The notes: generated by a model not told the origin, from the sequence alone. Positions 33,135-42,418 are shown, numbered from the stretch's first letter. The stretch is 55,518 nt of DNA from Acidobacteriota bacterium (GCA_021818585.1 JAKATU010000030.1:1-55518), one strand, 5' to 3'. Numbers and translations: made by a program.

Positions 33135-33193
33135 CAGACCCGCCGTGTGCGGCGGTCTGTGTGGGTTAGAGTTGCATGGACAAAATTGGTTAC
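33135..33193 (-). promoter_or_regulatory. Candidate ECF promoter and leader hairpin of the bufferin operon
   Basis: On the minus strand GTAACC (plus 33188-33193) and CTCT (33168-33171) are 16 bases apart; GTAACC with a 16-base spacer resembles the SigF-type promoters of bufferin genes in Caulobacter, although the -10 does not match the known CGAA. A bulged hairpin CAGACC-GCCG/CGGC-GGTCTG (33135-33159) lies in the leader, 21 bases before the start. The rest of 33194-33435 shows no gene. Confidence 0.35.
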
Positions 33194-33435
33194 AGCAACG
33201 GATTGGATTTTTTCGATACCTGTCACGGCTGTTAATCAGGCTCGTTGCACTGCAGTATCTTTACGGCTTTCCCATGTGCAACGGATTGGTCCTGCGCGGG
33301 AGTGACGCCATCATATTCCATTTGTCGTGGGCGAGAGCGTGAATTTTGCGGGGCGGTATGAGGCGAAGGAGGATGGCAGCTGGATGGATGTGAGAAACAG
33401 CAGAGACTGGCGGGACGGATGAGTCGGGTAGAAAC

Positions 33436-33467
33436 AAAAAGGGCGCGGAACTGGTTGGTTCCGCGCC
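33436..33467 (-). terminator. Terminator of the TonB receptor gene
   Basis: On the minus strand GGCGCGGAAC pairs with GTTCCGCGCC (plus arms 33442-33451/33458-33467) and a T-rich run follows (A-run 33436-33440). It sits 27 bases past the receptor stop. Confidence 0.85.
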
Positions 33468-33493
33468 ACTCATTTAGGAGGGTTAGTTATGAG

Positions 33494-36400
33494 TTAGAAG
33501 GAGAGTTCGCCACCGATCTGGATCTGACGCGAGGTGTTTGCCGTCTTGGTGATGGATCCGAAGCTGCTCTTGGTTGGATCGAGAGCGGGCGAGGCGAACA
33601 TGGGATGGTTGAGCGTGTTGAAGGTTTCAAAGCGTAGTTGGAAGCCAACACCCCTGGTGATGGGGAAGTTCTTCAACACGGAAGAGTCGAGGTTGTTGAT
33701 GCCGTTAGCCCTGATGCTGGGGATGGTCAACGGGAAGGTACGGAGGTGGTACTGGAACTGGTTCTTGCTGCCGAGGACGAAAGGATTGTTGCTGAAGACC
33801 GATGAGCCCTTGGCTGCTTCGCGGGAGTTGTACTGAATCTGGTTTCCGGTCAGAACCATGTCGCTGCTCCAGTAGAGCGGCGGGCCTGTCTGGTAGCTGT
33901 AAATACCGTTGACCACCCAGCCTCCTGCGATTTCGTTGAGGAGGCGGTTGTGGAAGTTGTGGGCCGTGCCCGGACCGAAGGGCAGGTTGTAGGTTGCGCC
34001 GATGACGATGTGCTGCGGGAAGTCGAACGGCGATACGTACTTTTTAGGTGAAGGATCGCTCGGGTTGAGGTAGACGTCACGGGATTCCAGCTTGGACCAT
34101 CCATAGTTGGCGACCAGCCAGAGGCCATGCGACATACGGTGCTCGACGCGCGCGTAAAGCGCATTGAAGTAGGCCTGGCCGGTGGTTGCGTTGTCTTCCG
34201 TCACGCCATCCTGCGGGAACTGCGGGAAAGGCGAGAGCAACTGTGCCACGGACGTCTTGCTGCCGTTGAGCGAAGTGCCAGGAATCAGGCCCTCGAAGGG
34301 ATTGACGACTGATTTGGAGAGAGCATTGATAAGGGTCTGGTCACGCGTAGGCAGTGTGCTCAGATACTGGCGAGGCAGGAAGTTGAGGTCAGTGGTGGAA
34401 ACCGGCTGGTGAATGATATGGCTGCCGACGTAGTCCATTTCGAACATGGTGTTCGGCGTGATCTGTTGCTGAATGCCGATGTTCCAGCGAATGGAGTAGG
34501 GTGTCTTGGGCTTCGAGTCGATGAAGCTGATGCTCTGACCCATGAAGGTGCCCAGACCTGCCGATGAGCCGGTGGGCTTGTTGATGCCGTTGGGGAAGGG
34601 ATTGGAGAGATAGCCGGTTCCCGGGGCCTTGGGCGTCAGGTAGTTGTCGAGTGTTGGGACGAGGGGCGTAACAGCGCTGAATCCTTCGTTGTCGAGAACA
34701 GGATTCGATGACCATGTTCCGTTGGCATCGAGGTTGGCGATGGTGTACTGGCTGACGAATACACCGAAGCCACCGCGGACGACGGTTTTGTTGTTGAGCA
34801 TCGCCGGACTCCATGCGAAGCCCAGGCGAGGACTGATCCAGTTGGAGTTGTTGGAGTAGTACGAGCCGTTGTTGGCTGACGGGTAGGTGAGGCCGCCGTT
34901 GACCTGAAACGCACTCGGAGCGGGAAGTGGCGACGCATAATCGCCATTGCTGTAGTTGGCAGCATAGGCTGCTTCCGCCTGGGAGGCGATAGGGCTTGGG
35001 CTGGTGGTGTTGAATCCGTTGACGACTGCGCCGTGCTTGTCATAGTACGGGGTGTTGAAGTCGTAACGGAGGCCCATATTGAGGGTAAGGTGACTATTGA
35101 CGCGCCAGTTGTCCTGCGCAAAGCCTGCAATGTAGTAGTTGTAAAACGAGTTGATGGGTTCGTTGTCGAACTCACCCTTGGTGGGCAGTCCGAGCAGGAA
35201 GGAGGCGAAGTCCCCTCCGAAGTTCTGACCGGCTGAGCCGGAAGTTGCCTGTACCCAGTTTGTGCCGAAGGTATATGAGCCGGAAGAGTACTTATAGTCA
35301 GCGGCTCCAAGGCGATACTGACGGGCATCGATGCCGAACTTGAAGTTTTGGTTCCCAATGGTCTTCATCAGTTCCGCAAAAAGCTGGTAGGAGTTAGACG
35401 GGAAACGGGACAAGCGGTTGTTGCCAAGGCACTGGAAGCTGGTCTGACTGCCGCAGCTTCCGCTAAACCCGATGAAGGGCATAGTGAGGGCCTCAGAGTT
35501 GCTCTTGATGTAGGAGGGGAAGCCGAGGGTGGTCGGATCGAGGCCATCGCTGGGTTCGCCTTCGGTTTGCAGGAAGTAAGTCCAGTTGGCGCGGACATCG
35601 AGTGCAGTGCTTGCATTGAAGGTGTGTTCGACGTCGAAGCTGGCGCCCCAGTTGGAACGGACGAGCGTTCCGCCAGTGGCTGCGTTGTTGAAGTAATTCT
35701 GCTTTGACTGGTAACGCAGATTACGGCGGAAGTCGAAGAACATGTGAGTGGAAGCGCCTACGTTGAAGTCGAGGCGGCCCAGGAAGTTATTGTAGTTGTC
35801 GATGCTGGGGACGCTGCTGATGAAGTTATCTTCGCCGTCAGCCTTTCCAGTGGTATTGGGGGAAGGATAGTACTGAAGGTACTTGGACGCCACAGGGTCG
35901 ATGCTGAGTCCAGCATTGGAAAGGACGTTGCCGGGAATCGGCTGGCGCGTGATGGTTCCGTTGACGCTTTGCGCCGTGTAGGGGTTGTACAGCTGATTTG
36001 GGTTCGGTGAGCCATCGGCGCAGAACTCTGAGTTGCCATTCAGATAACCGTTTGGGCATCCGGCAGAAAGCAGAGACGAGAAGTCGCCGGTGCGCTCCGC
36101 AGCGGTGGGCACGGTGGCGAGGTCGGTTGCGGGCTGGGAGTCCTGAAGGCCTTCCCATGCGAACATCCAGAAGATCTTGTTGCGACCGTCGAAGACGTGG
36201 GGAATCCAGATGGGGCCGTCCGCTTCAAGTCCGTACTGGTTGTAGTGGGTGACGGGGTTGGGCTTGCTGGCCTGATCGTTGAACCAGCTATTGGCGTCGA
36301 TCGCGGAGATCTGGCCGTACTCGTAGAGTTTGCCGTGAAATTTATTTCCGCCTGATTTGAGGACCTGGTTGATGACGCCGGCGTAGGTGTGGCCGACGGA

Positions 36401-37180
36401 GGCATCGGTGTCAAATGCCTGCACGCTGACCTGCTTGACGGTGGCCTGCGGCGGGCTGTAGGCGAGGGTTCCGTTCCAGAGCTCGTCGGGCACGCCGTCC
36501 ATGAGGATTTCACTGGTCTGCGAGGGCGAGCCTGCGATGCTCCACGCGGCAGCGCCGTTGTTGTCAAAGGGATGGACCTGCGAGGGCTGACCGGTGGGCA
36601 GTACGCCGATGGAGAGCTCGGAGAGCATCATCGGGGTGCGGCCGTTCAGGGGCAGATCGGCAACTTCCTTGGTGGTGATGGTCTGGCCGATGGAGGCGCT
36701 GGCGGTGTTGAGCAGCGGGGCGGCAGCCGTAACCGTGACGGTTTGCTGGGCGCTGCCGAGCTGGAGCTTCATATCGATGATGAGGTGCGCGGCGGAGTTG
36801 AGTTCGATGCCTGCGCGAACGAACTTCTTGAAGCCTTCACTCTCTACCGTAATGGAGTACTTGCCGGGCAGGAGGAATGGGATGGTGTAGTCACCTGCGG
36901 CGTTGGATTTTGTGCTGGAGATGGTGCCGGAGTTGACCTCCGTGGCAATGACCTGCGCGCCTGGGATAGCTGCGCCGGTGGGGTCAGTGACGGTACCGGA
37001 GATGGTACCGCGGGATTCCTGTGCCATGGACTGCTGGGGAGCGAGAAACAAGGCAACGGCGAAGATCATGGAGAGGGCCAGCAGTGCGTAGCGCCAGCCC
37101 GACATGGGATTTTGACCGGACCGGTGCGTTCCGTGCCCCGGCCTTTTTACTGGGTTGAATTGCGGCTTCAGCCTCGACAT
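33494..37180 (-). CDS. Oar-like TonB-dependent receptor with N-terminal carboxypeptidase-regulatory domain
   Basis: This outer-membrane transporter has 1228 residues from ATG 37180, chosen because AAAGGA lies about 12 bases ahead; the open frame reaches 37369 without a better start. A signal peptide ends near 53 (SMAQ). A carboxypeptidase-regulatory-like beta-sandwich (57-140; GTISGTVTDPTGAAIPGAQV) precedes a plug domain (about 145-260) with EVADLPLNGRTPMMLSEL. The long beta barrel ends in phenylalanine (GGELSF). This build is the hallmark of acidobacterial Oar-like receptors. The neighbours are pectinases and a FadR-type operator (37274-37286), so the cargo is probably an oligogalacturonide or other pectin fragment. 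The substrate is inferred from context only. Confidence 0.9.
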   Translation of the reverse strand: MSRLKPQFNPVKRPGHGTHRSGQNPMSGWRYALLALSMIFAVALFLAPQQSMAQESRGTISGTVTDPTGAAIPGAQVIATEVNSGTISSTKSNAAGDYTIPFLLPGKYSITVESEGFKKFVRAGIELNSAAHLIIDMKLQLGSAQQTVTVTAAAPLLNTASASIGQTITTKEVADLPLNGRTPMMLSELSIGVLPTGQPSQVHPFDNNGAAAWSIAGSPSQTSEILMDGVPDELWNGTLAYSPPQATVKQVSVQAFDTDASVGHTYAGVINQVLKSGGNKFHGKLYEYGQISAIDANSWFNDQASKPNPVTHYNQYGLEADGPIWIPHVFDGRNKIFWMFAWEGLQDSQPATDLATVPTAAERTGDFSSLLSAGCPNGYLNGNSEFCADGSPNPNQLYNPYTAQSVNGTITRQPIPGNVLSNAGLSIDPVASKYLQYYPSPNTTGKADGEDNFISSVPSIDNYNNFLGRLDFNVGASTHMFFDFRRNLRYQSKQNYFNNAATGGTLVRSNWGASFDVEHTFNASTALDVRANWTYFLQTEGEPSDGLDPTTLGFPSYIKSNSEALTMPFIGFSGSCGSQTSFQCLGNNRLSRFPSNSYQLFAELMKTIGNQNFKFGIDARQYRLGAADYKYSSGSYTFGTNWVQATSGSAGQNFGGDFASFLLGLPTKGEFDNEPINSFYNYYIAGFAQDNWRVNSHLTLNMGLRYDFNTPYYDKHGAVVNGFNTTSPSPIASQAEAAYAANYSNGDYASPLPAPSAFQVNGGLTYPSANNGSYYSNNSNWISPRLGFAWSPAMLNNKTVVRGGFGVFVSQYTIANLDANGTWSSNPVLDNEGFSAVTPLVPTLDNYLTPKAPGTGYLSNPFPNGINKPTGSSAGLGTFMGQSISFIDSKPKTPYSIRWNIGIQQQITPNTMFEMDYVGSHIIHQPVSTTDLNFLPRQYLSTLPTRDQTLINALSKSVVNPFEGLIPGTSLNGSKTSVAQLLSPFPQFPQDGVTEDNATTGQAYFNALYARVEHRMSHGLWLVANYGWSKLESRDVYLNPSDPSPKKYVSPFDFPQHIVIGATYNLPFGPGTAHNFHNRLLNEIAGGWVVNGIYSYQTGPPLYWSSDMVLTGNQIQYNSREAAKGSSVFSNNPFVLGSKNQFQYHLRTFPLTIPSIRANGINNLDSSVLKNFPITRGVGFQLRFETFNTLNHPMFASPALDPTKSSFGSITKTANTSRQIQIGGELSF

Positions 37181-37273
37181 AGATACATTCCTTTTTCGTA
37201 GCGGGTGTGACCTGCTCGAGAGTGTTCGGCGGCAAGCGCCGTTTGGATATTTCCAGGTCTGCTTTTGGGTGTC

Positions 37274-37286
37274 GTGGTACGACCAC
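37274..37286. promoter_or_regulatory. TGGT-N3-ACCA operator upstream of the TonB receptor
   Basis: GTGGT-ACG-ACCAC is a perfect 5-bp inverted repeat about 95 bases before the receptor start. The form fits FadR-subfamily GntR operators. The same half-sites occur at 39903, 40985, 42402 and 48674. A GAAATAT on the minus strand near 37249 may be the -10. Confidence 0.6.
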
Positions 37287-37410
37287 TCATAGGCACGGTC
37301 TGGAGTGTGCCCCTTCCACATAACGACTGTCAAGTGTGGAATGAGGTGGGGTGGAAAAAACATCTGCACAGGGTGAAAAACTTTGGATTGTATGTGCGTG
37401 TGGCGGGAAA

Positions 37411-37434
37411 GAAAAGCCGGCCCGTGAGGGCCGG
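37411..37434 (-). terminator. Terminator of the pectinase fusion gene
   Basis: On the minus strand CCGGCCC pairs with GGGCCGG (plus arms 37417-37423/37428-37434), followed by a T-rich CTTTTCTTT. It lies about 70 bases past the stop. Confidence 0.6.
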
Positions 37435-37501
37435 ATGGTGGGCAAAATGGGGTAAAGAAACAGCCAAGAGGTGTGACCTCGGTATGTGTAAACGGCTACA
37501 G

Positions 37502-39883
37502 TTACCGGACCGCAGTTGCGGTGTGCCTTGAGTGGTTGAGGGAGGTGTCCGGTTTCCAGTGCGGGAAGAAGTTGCGGAGCGTGAATTTGCTGGCCTGAGC
37601 CCCTTTGAGCTGATGGGAGTGGGATTCGCGCTGTTCGGGTGCGGCTCCAGGGCCGGTGGAGTCGTATTCGGCGAAGAATGCGGTGCGCAGGCGATGGGTC
37701 TGGCCGGGGTGCCACTCTCGCCAGCCTGCGGGATTGATCTGGGGGCCCATCCAGGTGTGGAGATAGACGACGGCGGCGTATGGACGCCAGGGGCGGCCGA
37801 GGTAGACGTTGGTTACGCCGGGGTCGGCGGTAAGGCGGCAGTCGTGAAAGACGAAGGCGCTGGGCTGATCTGGATTGTTTTTGGACTGGGCGGTGATCAT
37901 GCCCTCGGAGTGCGGGGTGCTGTTGATGGTGCAGTGGTCGAAGAAGGCTTTGGCGTCGCCGAAGATGAAGTCGACATTGCCCTGGATGAAGCAGTGATCA
38001 AAGTACTGGCGGGAGACTTTGCAGGAGGAGGTTGCGGCGTGGCATTTGGGGCTGGCTGCGTAGAGGGTGTCCTGGTTGCCGAGCAGGCGGACGTGGGTGA
38101 GTACGGCTTTGTCTCCGGTGAGGCTGAGGGCCAGCGCCTGTGAGCCCTCATAGGCCTGCTTGTGGGTGCGGTTCCAGTCATTGCTGAAGGTGATGTTTTT
38201 TGCGTAAAAGTGGTCGCCGGTGACAGTGACGGTGGCGGACTTGAAGGTACTGCCGGTAGTTTCGGCGCTCCTATCATCGACGAGGACGGTCTGTGCGGGG
38301 TTGGCTCCGTCGCCGATGAGGCGGATGTTTGGCTTGTGGATGACGACGACGCCGCGATAGACGCCGGGGGCGATGCGGATGGTGGCGCCGGTGGCGGGTG
38401 CAGCGTTCACGGCGCTCTGGACGGAGTGGTACTCTGCGGTGCTGTCGAGTGAGACGTAGAGTGCGTGGTCGTAGTGCGGGACGTTTTCCGCGGACTCAGG
38501 GACGGATTGGTTGACGGGGAATGGGGGAAATTTTCCGGCGCAGTCGATGGGGGTTCCGCGCTTGCTGCCGGTGATCTGCTTGTTGGAGACGTCGTAGCCG
38601 GAGAGGATGAGGTTGCCGATTTCGGGTCCGTAGATGAAGTTGGCGAATTCGGCGTCGATTTTGGAGTCGCCGAGACCGTCGGCCCAGACGTTGTCGAGTT
38701 GAACGCCGAGCGGATATTTGGCGTCCTTGCCGACGAGGATGTAGCGACCGGGAGTGAGGATGTGGATGTTGCGGAGGGTGATGTCGCGATACCAGGGGAT
38801 GAGGTCGCCCTGCTTTTTGGAGTAGCGGGGCGTGAGCAGCAGCGGATATTTGACGTTGCGCATGCAGACGTTTTGGTAGGTGACATCGTGGACGAGGCCG
38901 CCGCGGCTGAGATCGGACTTGATGCGGATGCCGTTGGTGGTTCCGTCGAGGGTGAGGTTGCGTACAAGGATGTGGCTGGCTCCTCCGTTGGTCTCGCTGC
39001 CGATGGACATGCCGTGGCCGGTGTAGAAGTGATCGTCGGAGATGGTCATGTTGGTGGCTCCGCCGGGTCCTGCCTTGATGGCTACATCGTCGTCGCCGTC
39101 GTGGATATAAGAATGCGTGATGGTTACATTTGTGGCTGGGCCGGGGTCAATGCCGTCTGTGTTGCGCGCGGTGGATGGCGTGTTGATGCGGACTCCCCAT
39201 GCAGTGAAGCCGTTGGTGTGGCTGACGAGAACGTGGAAGAAGGGCGAGTTACGGAGGGTGATGCGGTAAAGGATGAAGTTGTTGGAGCGGTTGACGACAA
39301 CCATGCGCGGACAACTCTGGTTGAGGTCTTTGACCTTGGCCTGATGGGCTAGATCCCACCATGTGACTTTCTGGCCGAGGAGGGTGGCTCCGCCGCGGCC
39401 GTCGATAACGCCCCTGCCCATGATGGCGGCGTTGGGCGCGTCGTCTACCGTGATGAGGGGCTTGCATCCGTGGCCACGCTTGTCCACGACGCCGCAACTG
39501 CCGGGGGTGAGGTCGTAGTCGCGGGGGTTGCGCGAGCCGTAGAGGGCCGTGGCTTTGTCGACGAGAAGGGTGACGCCGGTGCGGAGATGGATGGGCCCGG
39601 TGAGGAAGACGTGGTTATCGCCTGAGGAACTGAGTTCGACGGCGTGGCCGGGGGAGCAGTGGTCGATGGCCTGCTGGATGCGTGCGGTGTCTTCCATGTG
39701 TTCCTCTGCCGGGGTGAGCCTGCCGCCCGGCGCGGAGAGTTGCGCCTTGAGCTGGATACAGACGGGCGGATAGTGAGGTTCGACCACGTGGCGGGTATCC
39801 TGGGCGGATGCGGTGACAGCGAAAGATGCTATGAGGATGAGCGCGAGGGCTGTGAAAGTGCGGCGGAAGCGAGAAGAGGACAT
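37502..39883 (-). CDS. Secreted pectinase: polygalacturonase (GH28) fused to pectin methylesterase (CE8)
   Basis: A 793-residue exported enzyme with a signal peptide ending at ASA (about 27) joins two activities. The GH28 right-handed beta-helix (60-460) has the catalytic set NTDGID 241-246, GDDD 263-266, GHG 289-291 and RIK 320-322. The pectinesterase half (475-770) has GNQDT 602-606, GNVDFIFGDA 635-644 and LGRPWR 695-700, with catalytic Asp, Asp and Arg present. The fusion lets one protein demethylate and cut homogalacturonan. The last 30 residues are His/Arg/Thr-rich and of unknown role. A GntR-type operator at 39903-39913 is 20 bases upstream of the start. It lies between the TonB receptor and the regulator gene; the 256-bp gap 39884-40139 holds no other gene. 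Confidence 0.92.
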   Translation of the reverse strand: MSSSRFRRTFTALALILIASFAVTASAQDTRHVVEPHYPPVCIQLKAQLSAPGGRLTPAEEHMEDTARIQQAIDHCSPGHAVELSSSGDNHVFLTGPIHLRTGVTLLVDKATALYGSRNPRDYDLTPGSCGVVDKRGHGCKPLITVDDAPNAAIMGRGVIDGRGGATLLGQKVTWWDLAHQAKVKDLNQSCPRMVVVNRSNNFILYRITLRNSPFFHVLVSHTNGFTAWGVRINTPSTARNTDGIDPGPATNVTITHSYIHDGDDDVAIKAGPGGATNMTISDDHFYTGHGMSIGSETNGGASHILVRNLTLDGTTNGIRIKSDLSRGGLVHDVTYQNVCMRNVKYPLLLTPRYSKKQGDLIPWYRDITLRNIHILTPGRYILVGKDAKYPLGVQLDNVWADGLGDSKIDAEFANFIYGPEIGNLILSGYDVSNKQITGSKRGTPIDCAGKFPPFPVNQSVPESAENVPHYDHALYVSLDSTAEYHSVQSAVNAAPATGATIRIAPGVYRGVVVIHKPNIRLIGDGANPAQTVLVDDRSAETTGSTFKSATVTVTGDHFYAKNITFSNDWNRTHKQAYEGSQALALSLTGDKAVLTHVRLLGNQDTLYAASPKCHAATSSCKVSRQYFDHCFIQGNVDFIFGDAKAFFDHCTINSTPHSEGMITAQSKNNPDQPSAFVFHDCRLTADPGVTNVYLGRPWRPYAAVVYLHTWMGPQINPAGWREWHPGQTHRLRTAFFAEYDSTGPGAAPEQRESHSHQLKGAQASKFTLRNFFPHWKPDTSLNHSRHTATAVR

Positions 39884-39902
39884 GGGAACCGGCTCCAGTC
39901 AA

Positions 39903-39913
39903 TGGTCTAACCA
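39903..39913. promoter_or_regulatory. TGGT-N3-ACCA operator upstream of the pectinase fusion
   Basis: TGGT-CTA-ACCA lies 20 bases before the start codon, so a bound repressor would block elongation or translation start. A second, weaker inverted repeat ACCAG-tctag-CTGGT follows at 39922-39936. Confidence 0.5.
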
Positions 39914-40139
39914 CTGCTCGTACCAGTCTAGCTGGTGCTGGCCGCACGGGCAAACGCGGGCTTTGCCCAATGCAGGCCGCACGGGCGATTGCGCCTTCGG
40001 CTCCATTCCATTTGGGCCTGGTTTGTGAGGGCGGCGGGATTGTTTTTGATCGGGGGGGGCACCGTCACTTTTTGAGGGCGGGCGGTACCTGGGCAGGCTT
40101 ATGCACCTCTGGCACAGGGTTGCCGCAGGGGAGACGCTT

Positions 40140-40892
40140 TCAGGCCGGGGCGTTGATTTCCGCTGGCACGGCTTTTTTCTTTGGGGCGGCCTTTGCGTCT
40201 TCCTGTCCCTGGGCCTGCTGAGCGAGCTTGAGGTGTTTTTCCATGAGGCGGCTGGCTTCTTCGGGCTTGCGTGCTCGGATGGCCTTGTAGATCTCGCGGT
40301 GGAGCTCCGCCGATTCACGGAGGTCGAGGGAGCGCTCGACGGTTTTGCGGCGCCTGTCGTACATAGCGGAGGTGATGGTTTCCATGACGGCGGCGAGGAT
40401 GGGATTGCCGGAGGCGCGGGCGATGATGCGATGGAAGCTGACGTCGTGAATGAGATATTCGCCGGGCTTGTCAAAGGTGGCATACATTTCGGTGACTTCT
40501 TCGGCGAGCGCGCTGTGATGCTCTTCCTTGCCTCGTTCGGCGGCGAGAGCGGCGAGGTGGCTTTCGAGGATGAGACGGGCCTCAAACATCTGCCAGAGCT
40601 GAAAGCCGTAGAGCGCGCCCATGAGATCGAAGGAGGACTTGCCTAGTTCGGGAGGGCCGTCGGCCACGAAGGTGCCGACGCCATGACGTATCTTCATGAC
40701 GCCCATGGCGGCGAGGTAGCCGATGCCGGTGCGGAGGCTGGCGCGGCTGATGTTGAGCATCTGCGCAAATTCGCGTTCGGGAGGGATTTTGTCGCCGGGC
40801 TGGAGGGTGCCGTCTTCGATCAGCTTACGAATGTGATTGACCACCTGCATGGTCCGGTGGGTGTCCGGCGTGTCTTTCCGCGTTCTTTGCAT
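40140..40892 (-). CDS. FadR/GntR-family regulator of hexuronate genes
   Basis: The 250-residue regulator has an N-terminal winged helix (about 10-80; IRKLIEDGTLQPGDKIPPER followed by EFAQMLNISRASLRTGIGYLAAMGV) and a C-terminal all-helical FCD domain (100-225) with the usual Asp/His ligands for a metal or effector (LIHDVSFHRIIARASGN). The FCD type is shared by UxuR and LldR, which answer to sugar acids. The C-terminus is extended by Lys/Ala-rich residues. It lies inside the pectin/hexuronate island, and five palindromes of the form expected for this family lie upstream of island genes and of its own (40985-40995). Repression released by a galacturonate intermediate is the likely mechanism. Confidence 0.88.
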   Translation of the reverse strand: MQRTRKDTPDTHRTMQVVNHIRKLIEDGTLQPGDKIPPEREFAQMLNISRASLRTGIGYLAAMGVMKIRHGVGTFVADGPPELGKSSFDLMGALYGFQLWQMFEARLILESHLAALAAERGKEEHHSALAEEVTEMYATFDKPGEYLIHDVSFHRIIARASGNPILAAVMETITSAMYDRRRKTVERSLDLRESAELHREIYKAIRARKPEEASRLMEKHLKLAQQAQGQEDAKAAPKKKAVPAEINAPA

Positions 40893-40984
40893 GGGCTTTC
40901 GATTCTCCCGAAGCTGAGTCTCTCAGGTGTATTGAGACTAGCATGTGATTCGGAACAGTCCGATGATTGATGCTTGCTGACAAA

Positions 40985-40995
40985 TGGTTGAACCC
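40985..40995. promoter_or_regulatory. Candidate autoregulatory operator of the GntR gene
   Basis: TGGT-TGA-ACCC, one base off the TGGT-N3-ACCA form, lies about 95 bases upstream of the regulator start. It is placed well for autoregulation, but one mismatch makes it the weakest of the five sites. Confidence 0.35.
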
Positions 40996-41058
40996 GGCCG
41001 GACCTCGATCGGTTGCGATTCGACCGGGAAATAGAAGATGTGGATGCACGAACAGAGC

Positions 41059-42345
41059 CTAGTGCGAGGACAGGTCTGCTCCAGCCAGCTTTGTGATGTT
41101 CCTGCCTTTTGCGGCGTGAACCACGAAGTGGCTGGCTTTCACCTGCGCGTTGGAGATGACCATTCCTTTTTGCGCATCGATTCTAACGTCTTTCAGCACA
41201 ACATCGCGAATCGGGGCTTCCGGCAGGCCGGCAATGGCTCCTGCGTTCCTGCTGTTTGTGGCGGTGAAGTTTTCGATGGTGATGTTGTGGAAGTGGGGCG
41301 TGAGGCGCGTGACGGGTGCGGCCTTGTTGGGTGTGGGCGGATAGATTCTTGGGTAGTACTCGCTGATGATGAGAGCGTTATCGACGTTGGTCATGTGAAT
41401 GTTTTTGAAGACGAGATCGCTGACATCGTTGCCGCGATCGCGGTTGGCTTTGATGCGGATGCCGTTGCCGGTTCCATTGAAGGTGATGTTGTCGGCGTAG
41501 ATGTGCTGGGCTCCACCTGCTATCTCACTGCCGACGGAGAGTCCGTGACCGTGCAGGAAGGTGCAGTCCCTGATGGTGATGTAGCGGCTGGGGCGGTTAT
41601 TGCTGGTGTTGGGCAGGCCGGACTTGATGGCGACATCGTCGTCGCCGACGTTGGCGAAGACGTGCTCGATGAGCATGTGCTGGACGGAAAAGGGGTCGAT
41701 GGCGTCAGTGTTGGGCGAGTGCTGCGGCGCCAGGATACGGACATTGCGTATGGTGACGTAGTCGGAATAGTAGGGGACGATTTGCCACATGCCGGAGTTT
41801 TCGGCGGTGATGCCCTGGATGAGGACATGATTGCAGTGATCGAGGACAATGAGGCGAGGGCGGGTGAAGGAATTTCCTACTACGCCGGCGTCGTGTACTT
41901 TGCGGGCGGCTTTCCACCAGCCGTAGCCGTTGCCGTTGATGGCGCCCTGGCCGACGATGCTGATGTTTTCAGCGTTTTTGGCGCTGACGAGGGCCTGGCG
42001 ACCGGGGGCGCGGAACTCGGTGATCTGCGGGTAGTCGCTGAAGTCGGGTGAGCCGAGGAGGGTTGCGCCCTTGTCGAGCTTGAGTGTGATGTTGCTCTTG
42101 AGGACGATGGGTCCGCTGAGGTAGGTACCAGCTGGCATGAGGACGGTGCCGCCGCCTTTGGCTTCGCAGGCGTTGATGGCGTGCTGGATGGCGGTGGTGT
42201 CCTTAGTGACGCCGTTGGCCTTGGCTCCATAGGACTGCACGTTGCAAATGGTCGAACCAGTAGCGGCGATGGCCGGTTGGGCGGCAACGACAGATGCGCA
42301 GATTGCCAGGGTGGAAAGCAAGAGGTTGGATGAGATTTTCAGCAT
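41059..42345 (-). CDS. Secreted polygalacturonase-type GH28 glycoside hydrolase
   Basis: The 428-residue enzyme has a Sec signal peptide (1 to about 28, ends AIA). The start at ATG 42345 has AAGGAG 8 bases upstream; the longer frame to 42381 has none. A beta-helix follows with the GH28 catalytic set: NTDAID 212-217, GDDD 234-237, GHG 266-268 and RIK 297-299. NTDAID instead of NTDGID is common in exo-acting or rhamnogalacturonan-acting members, so the substrate may be a side chain or a chain end. A perfect operator (42402-42414) lies 57 bases upstream. It is separated by 128 bases from the SDR gene and probably has its own promoter. Confidence 0.9.
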   Translation of the reverse strand: MLKISSNLLLSTLAICASVVAAQPAIAATGSTICNVQSYGAKANGVTKDTTAIQHAINACEAKGGGTVLMPAGTYLSGPIVLKSNITLKLDKGATLLGSPDFSDYPQITEFRAPGRQALVSAKNAENISIVGQGAINGNGYGWWKAARKVHDAGVVGNSFTRPRLIVLDHCNHVLIQGITAENSGMWQIVPYYSDYVTIRNVRILAPQHSPNTDAIDPFSVQHMLIEHVFANVGDDDVAIKSGLPNTSNNRPSRYITIRDCTFLHGHGLSVGSEIAGGAQHIYADNITFNGTGNGIRIKANRDRGNDVSDLVFKNIHMTNVDNALIISEYYPRIYPPTPNKAAPVTRLTPHFHNITIENFTATNSRNAGAIAGLPEAPIRDVVLKDVRIDAQKGMVISNAQVKASHFVVHAAKGRNITKLAGADLSSH

Positions 42346-42401
42346 TACTGCAGCTCCTTGGTAATAGAAGACGCTCCCCATATTACCGCAGAAATGCAGT
42401 A

Positions 42402-42414
42402 GTGGTCATACCAC
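42402..42414. promoter_or_regulatory. TGGT-N3-ACCA operator upstream of the GH28 gene
   Basis: GTGGT-CAT-ACCAC is a perfect 5-bp inverted repeat 57 bases before the start. A TAATAT (minus strand, near 42382) may be the -10. It is identical in half-sites to 37274-37286. Confidence 0.6.
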
Positions 42415-42418
42415 CATC

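Noticed and set aside
40051..40060. G8 tract before the GntR gene end as a phase-variation site
   Set aside because: It lies in a gap downstream of the regulator and far from any start; no gene would be switched by its length.
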